Part shown: positions 57,666 through 64,000 of the stretch, one piece after another
How positions within the stretch are numbered: position 1 is the first letter of the stretch
Layout: every line of letters begins with the position of its first letter
NCBI GenBank assembly: GCA_002398875.1
Contig: DHCC01000087.1
Location: forward strand, 9,978 to 73,977
Reading direction: 5' to 3'
DNA: 64,000 bases
DNA from: Bacteroidales bacterium UBA4912
GTDB lineage: Bacteria > Bacteroidota > Bacteroidia > Bacteroidales > Dysgonomonadaceae
Position numbers and translations under genes: made by a program
The notes under the pieces: generated by a model
Database searches by the model: none
The model's input: only the letters and a program-made list of their open reading frames with translations
Told to the model about the DNA's origin: nothing

Positions 57666-57998
57666 GCAGCAGGTCGGTTTGTCGCTTCTTTTTAGAGGAG
57701 GAAAGTCCGGGCAACACAGAGCACCATACTTTCTAACGGGAAGCTGTTCGTGAGGGCAGATAAGTGTAACAGAAAATAACCGTCCCCTATTTATTTAAGG
57801 GGATAAGGGTGAAAAGGTGAGGTAAGAGCTCACCGGGTATCATGGCAACATGGTATGCCGTACACATTATGGGTTGCAAGGCCATGTATATCGGATAATT
57901 AGGGTTGCTCGCCCGATGCCGAGGGGTAGGCCGCTTAGATAAATGACAGACATCCCTTTAAGGGATACAGAACCCGGCTTATAGACCGGCTGCTTTTT
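57666..57998 (+). ncRNA. rnpB: RNase P RNA (class A)
   Basis: Catalytic RNA that removes 5' leaders from pre-tRNAs. Universal elements are visible: GAGGAAAGTCCGGGC (near 57698-57712), the cruciform segment with GAGGGCAGATAAGTGTAACAG (split here), GCCGAGGGGTAGGCCGC, and the 3' ACAGAACCCGGCTTATAG. The P1 helix closes 57666-57675 (GCAGC/GGTC) against GACC/GCTGC at 57984-57993. Seven T residues follow and end transcription. The length of about 330 nt fits Bacteroidetes. Confidence 0.95.
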
Positions 57999-58013
57999 TT
58001 ATTAAAATATGAG

Positions 58014-59561
58014 ATGGTTAAATTTGGCAAGAAGAAATACCGCGACGAAATAGATGAACCGGGCAGATTTGAAAAGATGGAAGCCAAGGTCAGGGAGCTA
58101 GTTTATTTTCTGACTTATGGTATTTGGCGATCTAACCCTGATACATTGTCAAACAGGAAAAATATCCTGTATAATGCTACAAAAACCATAATCCTTACTA
58201 TAAGAAATATCAAGGAGTTAAATATTCCTGCAAGTGCCCGATCACTTACCTATCGCACTCTGCTATCAATTGTTCCCCTACTAGCCGTTCTGTTTGCAAT
58301 AGCACGCGGATTTGGAATAGAAAATATTGTTGAAAGCAGCATCTTCAATCTATTATTGGGCGGAACACCGGAAACAGAAATGACTTATACTGCGCCCGCA
58401 ACATCTATTGATACTTTATCAATTTTTACGGATGAAATATCCTCTACTGAACCTGAGCTTGCCGGACAACAGAGAATAGAATATGGCATTACTTTCAGCG
58501 AAGAGCTATCTGCCGAAGGCAGAACCAGAGAGTTTCTAAACCTTCTGTTTGGGATGATAGATAATTCACTTGAAGAGGCCAAGGGAGGCGGGATATTTGC
58601 CGGGGTAGGTATATTGCTGTTAATCTATACCATACTCCTTCTCTTTAATGAAATAGAAAATATTTTTAATCAGATATGGCAAGTTAGAAAAGGAAGGAAT
58701 ATAGGAAGGAAAGTTACCGATTATACTGCTATGGTGCTGCTTATGCCTCTGTTTTTTATATTGGTGAATGCATTGAATATTCTGAGTTATCCACAAAATC
58801 AAACACTGAAGATTATTTACATACTATATCCATTTATTCCACGATTGCTGGATATAGTGCCTTATGTTGTTATCGTTCTGTTATTTACTGTGTTATACAA
58901 GTTCTTGCCTAATACTAAGGTTAAATTTGGTAATGCATTTATTGCAGGAGTTATCACAGGTGTAGCTTTTCAGATCTTTCAGTTATTGTTTTTAAGCGGG
59001 CAGCTTTGGATTACCCGTTATAATGCAATATACGGTACGTTTGCTGCAATACCTCTGATGTTATTATTTATTCAGTTTTCATGGTTCCTTACACTGATTG
59101 GTGCAGAAATATCATACGCTGCTCAAAACGTAAGAAAGTTCTCTTTTGAAAAGGAAACACGCAGAGTCAGCAGAAGATATAAGGATTTTTTCACTTTGAT
59201 TATCACCTCAGAAATTGTAAAACGTTTTGCAGATGAGAAAACACCTCTGACAGCCGATGAACTATCTGAAAAATGTAAGGTTCCCTCAAGGTTAACGAAC
59301 ATTATCCTTGACAATTTGTTGGAGATAAATATAATCTCGGCGACACCTTCTAAAGCTGATGAAAGAGTAATGGCTTATCAGCCGGCAGTTGACATTCATA
59401 ATATCACTGTCAACTATCTCATGTCGAAGTTAGATAAAAAGGGTTCAGAGGACTTTATGATCGATGCCCAGGGTATCTACAGTGAGCACTGGAAGGCATT
59501 GGTAAACAACCGTATGTATATATACGAAAGCGACAAAGATGTTCTGCTGATAGATTTATAA
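58014..59561 (+). CDS. YihY/BrkB-family membrane protein with C-terminal winged-helix-like domain
   Basis: The 515 residues begin with a cytoplasmic arm, then the YihY fold of six helices (ARSLTYRTLLSIVPLLAVLFAIARG, GIFAGVGILLLIYTILLLFNEIENIFNQIW, the FILVNALNILSYP, LDIVPYVVIVLLFTVLY and AFIAGVITGVAFQIFQLLF segments). A Cys/Gly-poor insertion with Thr/Glu sits between helices 1 and 2. From about residue 385 the chain is soluble and resembles a winged helix (KTPLTADELSEKCKVPSRLTN). The old RNase BN assignment for this family is wrong; the role is unknown. It starts 16 bases after the rnpB T tract. Confidence 0.85.
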   Translation: MVKFGKKKYRDEIDEPGRFEKMEAKVRELVYFLTYGIWRSNPDTLSNRKNILYNATKTIILTIRNIKELNIPASARSLTYRTLLSIVPLLAVLFAIARGFGIENIVESSIFNLLLGGTPETEMTYTAPATSIDTLSIFTDEISSTEPELAGQQRIEYGITFSEELSAEGRTREFLNLLFGMIDNSLEEAKGGGIFAGVGILLLIYTILLLFNEIENIFNQIWQVRKGRNIGRKVTDYTAMVLLMPLFFILVNALNILSYPQNQTLKIIYILYPFIPRLLDIVPYVVIVLLFTVLYKFLPNTKVKFGNAFIAGVITGVAFQIFQLLFLSGQLWITRYNAIYGTFAAIPLMLLFIQFSWFLTLIGAEISYAAQNVRKFSFEKETRRVSRRYKDFFTLIITSEIVKRFADEKTPLTADELSEKCKVPSRLTNIILDNLLEINIISATPSKADERVMAYQPAVDIHNITVNYLMSKLDKKGSEDFMIDAQGIYSEHWKALVNNRMYIYESDKDVLLIDL

Positions 59562-59568
59562 ATTTTTC

Positions 59569-59576
59569 TATCTTTG
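59569..59576 (+). promoter_or_regulatory. -7 promoter box for mlaE-mlaF
   Basis: TATCTTTG directly after the YihY stop, 23 bases before the mlaE ATG. Confidence 0.5.
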
Positions 59577-59598
59577 TATTTTATAGCGAATAAACCAC

Positions 59599-60348
59599 AT
59601 GAGTTTCATCGGTTCAATTGAGAATGTTGGAGTATATGCATTGCTGATGAGGAGAGTACTGTCTGTCCCTGACAGGATGCGTGAATTTATGAAGGAGTTC
59701 ATAAAAGGGGTTTATCTATTGGGTGTAAATTCTATCTGGATAGTTGTTATCATATCCTTTTTTATTGGAGCTGTAATTGTAATGCAAATAGCTCTGAATG
59801 TGGATTCGCCTATGTTACCCCGTTTTACAGTGGGAGTAGTGTCCCGCGAAATTATTTTACTGGAGTTTTCCTCAACAATAATGTGTCTCATCCTTTCCGG
59901 AAAAGTGGGTTCTAATATAGCTTCGGAGATAGGAACAATGAGAATTACAGGGCAGGTGGATGTGCTTGATATAATGGGAGTTAATTCTGCCAACTATCTT
60001 ATTTTACCTAAGGTGGCTGCATTTGTGGCGTTTATGCCGGTACTGGTTATCTTTAGTATGTTTATGGGTCTGTTTGGCGGTTATATTATTTGCCTTGTAT
60101 TAGGAACACCTTCAGTGGAAACCTACATATATGGCATTCAGGCATTTTTCAGAGAATCATTTATATGGTATTCTATATTTAAATCGATGTTATTCGGGTT
60201 CATTATTGCTTCTGTAGCGGGTTATTTTGGATACACTGTAAAAGGGGGAGCACTGGATGTTGGTAAAGCAAGTACTGACTCTGTGGTTATAAACAGTATT
60301 TTAATTCTTGTTACTGACCTTGTATTCACACAGTTGGTTATGGGATAA
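59599..60348 (+). CDS. mlaE: MlaE-family ABC transporter permease
   Basis: Integral membrane subunit of a retrograde lipid ABC transporter. The 249 residues hold about five or six helices and the MlaE signature (GKVGSNIASEIGTMRITGQVDVLDIMGVN split over 101-127). The final part GYFGYTVKGGALDVGKASTDSV is also typical. It is joined to mlaF 12 bases downstream. A substrate-binding mlaD does not follow in this window. Confidence 0.92.
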   Translation: MSFIGSIENVGVYALLMRRVLSVPDRMREFMKEFIKGVYLLGVNSIWIVVIISFFIGAVIVMQIALNVDSPMLPRFTVGVVSREIILLEFSSTIMCLILSGKVGSNIASEIGTMRITGQVDVLDIMGVNSANYLILPKVAAFVAFMPVLVIFSMFMGLFGGYIICLVLGTPSVETYIYGIQAFFRESFIWYSIFKSMLFGFIIASVAGYFGYTVKGGALDVGKASTDSVVINSILILVTDLVFTQLVMG

Positions 60349-60360
60349 AAGACAGAGCAG

Positions 60361-61143
60361 ATGATAGAGGTTAAACATCTGAATAAGGAGTTTGATGGAG
60401 ATAAAGTTCTAAATGACATAAATGCAAGGTTCGAAAAGGGCCTTGTTAATATGATTATTGGCAAAAGTGGTTCAGGAAAGACGGTGTTGCTAAAATGCAT
60501 TGTCGGATTACTTACTCCTACTTCAGGTGATATTTTATACGACGGTCGCAACTTCCTATCTCTGAAGACACGCGAACTCAGGCGCTTGCGACGTGATATA
60601 GGAATGTTGTTTCAGGGATCAGCACTTTTTGATTCAAGAACAGTTTTGGAGAATGTGATGTTTCCACTTGATATGTTTTCCAGGAAGAATAATCGTGAAC
60701 GCAGAAAACGTGCTGAATTCTGCCTCGAGAGGGTAGGACTATCAGAAGCAGCCGATTTATACCCTTCCGAGATAAGTGGCGGAATGATGAAAAGAGCTGC
60801 AATTGCCAGAGCTATTTCTCTGAATCCCAAGTATCTGTTTTGCGATGAGCCTAATTCGGGTCTCGATCCTAAAACAGCACAGTTGATTGATGAACTGATT
60901 GAAGATTTAACAAAAGATTTCATGATGACCACTATTGTTGTGTCGCACGATATGAATTCTGTGATTAATATAGGAGACAGAGTAGTTTTTATTAACGAAG
61001 GTGTAAAAGAGTGGGAGGGCACTAAGTCGGATATTATGGGTGCCGATAACGAAAAATTAAATGATTTTGTATTCGCTTCCGACTTGTTTAAAAAAATAAA
61101 AGAAGCAGAAGAAATAATTTCTGAAGATAATAAGAAGGGTTAA
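60361..61143 (+). CDS. mlaF: MlaF-family ABC transporter ATP-binding protein
   Basis: ATPase of the lipid transporter. The 260 residues show Walker A IGKSGSGKTVLL (about 33-44), Q-loop FQGSALFDS, the ABC signature EISGGMMKRAAIARAI (about 134-149), Walker B YLFCDEPNSGLD (about 155-166) and the H-loop VVSHDM. The first Gly-rich signature LSGG is replaced by ISGG, as usual in this family. Operon partner of mlaE; sufC follows after 37 bases. Confidence 0.94.
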   Translation: MIEVKHLNKEFDGDKVLNDINARFEKGLVNMIIGKSGSGKTVLLKCIVGLLTPTSGDILYDGRNFLSLKTRELRRLRRDIGMLFQGSALFDSRTVLENVMFPLDMFSRKNNRERRKRAEFCLERVGLSEAADLYPSEISGGMMKRAAIARAISLNPKYLFCDEPNSGLDPKTAQLIDELIEDLTKDFMMTTIVVSHDMNSVINIGDRVVFINEGVKEWEGTKSDIMGADNEKLNDFVFASDLFKKIKEAEEIISEDNKKG

Positions 61144-61180
61144 TACCCACAAATATTAATATATATCATAATAAAAAAAT

Positions 61181-61924
61181 ATGCTAAAGATAAAGAACCT
61201 GCACGCAATAGTTGAAAATCAGGAAATACTTAAAGGTGTTAACCTGGAAGTTAATGCAGGAGAGATTCATGCTGTGATGGGACCTAACGGGTCAGGTAAA
61301 AGTACGCTTGCCTCCGTACTGGCAGGTCACCCAAAGTTTGAAGTAACTCGTGGCAGTATTCAGTTTAAAGATAAAGACTTATTGGAAATGGAGCCAGAAG
61401 ACAGAGCCCACGAAGGTCTGTTCTTAAGTTTTCAGTATCCTGTTGAAATACCGGGAGTCAGCATGGTGAACTTCATGAGGGCTGCAATAAATGAGCAACG
61501 TAAATATAAAGGCGAGGCACCCATTTCTGCAACAGACTTCCTGAAAATGATGCGTGATAAAAGAGAGCTGCTGGGAATGGATAGTCAACTGGTAAGCCGC
61601 TCTGTAAATGAGGGTTTTTCAGGTGGGGAGAAGAAGAAAAATGAAATATTCCAGATGGCGATGATCAATCCTCTCCTTTCTATTTTAGATGAAACAGACT
61701 CCGGTCTTGATATCGATGCTTTGAGAGTTGTTGCCGGCGGTGTAAATAAACTACAGACAAAAGAGAATGCAACTATCCTGATTACCCACTACCAGCGTCT
61801 GCTTGAGTATATTAAGCCTGACTTTGTACATGTGCTTTATGATGGAAAAATTATCAAATCAGGTGGTCCTGATCTTGCCCTGGAACTTGAAAAAAGAGGC
61901 TACGATTGGCTGATTAATCCGTAA
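61181..61924 (+). CDS. sufC: Fe-S cluster assembly ATPase SufC
   Basis: ABC-type ATPase of the SufBCD scaffold that builds iron-sulfur clusters. The 247 residues have Walker A GPNGSGKSTLA (about 34-44), Q-loop SFQYPVEIPGV, the signature NEGFSGGEKKKNEI (about 143-156), Walker B LLSILDETDSGLDIDAL and H-loop THYQRLL. All are intact. sufD follows after 12 bases and then sufS. sufB, which usually precedes sufC, is not in front of it here. Confidence 0.97.
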   Translation: MLKIKNLHAIVENQEILKGVNLEVNAGEIHAVMGPNGSGKSTLASVLAGHPKFEVTRGSIQFKDKDLLEMEPEDRAHEGLFLSFQYPVEIPGVSMVNFMRAAINEQRKYKGEAPISATDFLKMMRDKRELLGMDSQLVSRSVNEGFSGGEKKKNEIFQMAMINPLLSILDETDSGLDIDALRVVAGGVNKLQTKENATILITHYQRLLEYIKPDFVHVLYDGKIIKSGGPDLALELEKRGYDWLINP

Positions 61925-61936
61925 CCAGTAAATAAA

Positions 61937-63277
61937 ATGATAGAACAACAATATATTGATCTGTTTGAGGAGTACAGAAACGACCTTGATGCTCATTCCA
62001 CAAAAGGAATGAACATACAACGTGATGCTGCTTTTGAGACATTCAAACAGATTGGATTCCCAACTTCAAAACAAGAAGAGTATAAACATTCTAATATAGT
62101 ACGTTTATTTGATGCTGATCTTGGATTAAACATAAGAAATATTCCTGTTCCTGTGAATCCTTATGAGGCTTTTAAATGTGATGTGCCAAATCTGAATACT
62201 CACACCTATTTCCTTATAAATGACAGATTCTATAATGAAGTAGAGCAGGGTGAAAGTTTACCCGAAGGTGTCTTTGCAGGAAGTATGCAAAAGTTTTCAG
62301 ATCTATATCCCGATCAGTTTCAAAAATATTACGCAAAAATTGCTGACAGCTCAGATAATGGAATAGTTGCCTACAATACAATGTTTGCGCAAGATGGTTT
62401 TGTTATCTATGTACCAAAGAATGTTGCAGTAGAAAAACCATTACAGCTGATTAATATTTTACGCGGGGGAGTTGACTTGAATGTAAACCGTCGTCTGTTG
62501 ATTATTGCTGAAGAAAATGCTCATGTTAAACTACTTGTTTGTGATCATGCTGTTGATGATGTGCATTTTGTAGTAACTCAGGTTACTGAGGTGTTTACAG
62601 ATGTAAGCGCACAGGTAGATGTTTATGAGCTGGAAGAAAACTCAGAGAAGGTTACACGTTTAAATAACCTGTTCAGTGAGCAGAAAGATAAATCAAAAGT
62701 TGTCACAAGTTCCATAACACTTCATAATGGTTATACAAGGAATAATTTTCGCTTCAGGCTCTTAGGAGAGCATGCCGAAGCACATGCCGGAGGATTGGCA
62801 ATTTGTGATAAAGAACAGCATATAGATAATTATGCTTTTCTTGATCATTCAAAACCTAATTGTATGAGTGATGAACTGTTTAAAACAGTTTTGAACGACA
62901 AGGCAACAGGTGTTTTCTGTGGTAAAATTCTTGTAGAGAAAGATGCACAAAAGACTTTGGCATATCAGACAAACAGAAATCTCTTAAATTCTGATTCAGC
63001 ACAGATGTTTGCCAAGCCTCAGCTTGAGATTTATGCAGACGATGTTAAATGTTCACACGGGCTGACTACAGGTCATTTGGATGAAGAATCTTTATTTTAC
63101 ATGCGTTCACGCGGTATCGATAAAGAAGAAGCCAGACTGTTGCTTTTAGTTGCCTTTACACGTGATGTAGTGGATCTTGTTCGCATTCCTTCTTTACAGG
63201 AAAGGCTTGTAACTCTTATAAGCAAGAGATTCCGTGGCGAATTGTTGAGATGCGGCAATTGCAATGTTTGTAAATAA
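61937..63277 (+). CDS. sufD: Fe-S cluster assembly protein SufD
   Basis: The 446 residues form the SufB/SufD beta-helix protein. Family signatures are DDVKCSHGLTTGHLDEESLFYMRSRG (about 372-397, split here for length) and HAGGLAICDKEQHIDNYAF. The SufD-type His in CSHG is present. The last residues contain CGNCNVC, a Cys cluster beyond the usual end of the fold. It overlaps no neighbour and precedes sufS by about nine bases. Confidence 0.95.
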   Translation: MIEQQYIDLFEEYRNDLDAHSTKGMNIQRDAAFETFKQIGFPTSKQEEYKHSNIVRLFDADLGLNIRNIPVPVNPYEAFKCDVPNLNTHTYFLINDRFYNEVEQGESLPEGVFAGSMQKFSDLYPDQFQKYYAKIADSSDNGIVAYNTMFAQDGFVIYVPKNVAVEKPLQLINILRGGVDLNVNRRLLIIAEENAHVKLLVCDHAVDDVHFVVTQVTEVFTDVSAQVDVYELEENSEKVTRLNNLFSEQKDKSKVVTSSITLHNGYTRNNFRFRLLGEHAEAHAGGLAICDKEQHIDNYAFLDHSKPNCMSDELFKTVLNDKATGVFCGKILVEKDAQKTLAYQTNRNLLNSDSAQMFAKPQLEIYADDVKCSHGLTTGHLDEESLFYMRSRGIDKEEARLLLLVAFTRDVVDLVRIPSLQERLVTLISKRFRGELLRCGNCNVCK

Positions 63278-63285
63278 ATAATTTA

Positions 63286-64000
63286 ATGATGGATATTAAT
63301 AAAATAAGAGCAGATTTTCCTATTCTTGCACGTGAAGTATATGGTAGGCCACTGGTATACTTCGACAACGCTGCTACTTCTCAAAAGCCTCAGTGTGTGA
63401 TGGATAAGATTACAGAAATGTACACCACGGTGAATTCAAATGTTCACAGGGGTGTTCATTATCTTAGTCAGGTTGCAACCGATGAGCATGAAGCAGCAAG
63501 GAAAACTGTTCAGCGTTTTATTAATGCTAATTCACCGGATGAGATTGTTTTCACACGCGGTGCTACTGAGTCGATAAATCTGGTTGCATCATCATTCTGC
63601 AGGACATTCTGCGAACCTGGAGACGAAATACTTATTACTGCCATGGAGCACCATTCTAATATTGTGCCATGGCAGATTCAGGCAGACATGTACGGACTCA
63701 GTGTTAAGGTTGCCCCTATTAATAAAGATGGTGAACTTATTTTAGAGGAATTTGAAAAGCTTATTTCTCCCCGTACAAAACTAATTGCATTGACTCATAT
63801 ATCAAATGTGCTGGGAACAGTTAATCCTGTGAATGAGATAGTGAAAATTGCTCACAATCATAAAATTCCTGTACTTATAGATGCCGCGCAAAGTGTGCAG
63901 CACACAAAAGTTGACGTACAGAAGATTGATTGTGACTTTCTGGTTTTCTCATCACATAAGGTTTACGGACCAACCGGAGTTGGTGTACTTTACGGTAAAG
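63286..64000 (+). CDS. sufS: Cysteine desulfurase SufS (3' end outside window)
   Basis: PLP enzyme that takes sulfur from cysteine for the Suf system. The open frame runs from the ATG pair at 63286/63289 to the window edge, about 238 codons. Visible motifs: VYFDNAATSQKP (about 23-34), NVHRGVHYLS, RGATESINLVA (about 87-97), AMEHHSNIVPWQ, IDAAQSVQH and FSSHKVYGPTGVGVLYGK with the PLP Lys. The persulfide Cys lies beyond the edge. It completes sufC-sufD-sufS in the usual order. Confidence 0.97.
   Translation, partial: MMDINKIRADFPILAREVYGRPLVYFDNAATSQKPQCVMDKITEMYTTVNSNVHRGVHYLSQVATDEHEAARKTVQRFINANSPDEIVFTRGATESINLVASSFCRTFCEPGDEILITAMEHHSNIVPWQIQADMYGLSVKVAPINKDGELILEEFEKLISPRTKLIALTHISNVLGTVNPVNEIVKIAHNHKIPVLIDAAQSVQHTKVDVQKIDCDFLVFSSHKVYGPTGVGVLYGK

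Noticed and set aside
58788..58796. A perfect DnaA box TTATCCACA
   Set aside because: It is a single copy inside the YihY-family coding sequence; one 9-mer is expected by chance in 64 kb.

Overview
The window is chromosomal DNA of an AT-rich member of the Bacteroidetes, most likely order Bacteroidales. Three things point there: many start sites are preceded by the Bacteroidetes -7 promoter box TAnnTTTG, often with a TTG 19-20 bases upstream; several genes are lineage-typical (GH92 mannosidase, DUF4091 lipoprotein, NamZ/DUF1343, an ApgM-like gene inside the thr operon, a Ser-type sulfatase); and lipoproteins and secreted glycan hydrolases are frequent. I see no phage, insertion sequence, CRISPR array, tRNA or rRNA gene. 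The genus cannot be read from the sequence.

Layout. 1-5.3 kb: a cut DEAD-box helicase, a lipoprotein of the tyrosine-phosphatase fold that has lost its catalytic residues, an AT-rich gap with a candidate small RNA, then nadA and ychF. 5.4-11.3 kb: polA-yqaA-radical SAM operon, a polyprenyl diphosphate synthase and Hsp20. 11.3-22.6 kb: a secreted calcineurin-like phosphoesterase, then a long co-directional block mnmG-apt-uvrC-dtd-mazG-deoC-lacZ ending at a clear terminator; a perfect 16-base parS palindrome lies between mnmG and apt. 22.6-32.3 kb: a SpmAB-type protein, ybeY, an endonuclease/phosphatase-family protein, a ComEA-like protein, valS with a fructosamine-kinase-like gene (holding a second, near-perfect parS), and merR-namZ. 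32.3-43.7 kb: an unknown lipoprotein, a methyltransferase, alaS, GH92, an acyltransferase, a bile-acid-symporter-type transporter and rarA. 43.7-54.5 kb: an LptD-like outer-membrane protein, the thr operon (thrA, ApgM-like, thrC) with a newly recognised Thr-rich leader peptide, a DUF4091 lipoprotein and a TRIC-type channel. 54.5-64 kb: a GH43 remnant, two-gene LysO, a sulfatase, RNase P RNA, a YihY-family protein, mlaE-mlaF and sufC-sufD-sufS.

Most genes are housekeeping. The more unusual material lies between them: a family of degenerate 11-bp-period tandem arrays in three intergenic places, one of which ends a truncated GH43 gene; the thr leader peptide placed directly behind a consensus promoter; parS-type sites suggesting proximity to the replication origin; and a promoter-terminator pair about 60 bases apart that may make a small RNA. 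Several gene starts were moved downstream because the longer reading frame would begin inside or upstream of a -7 box.
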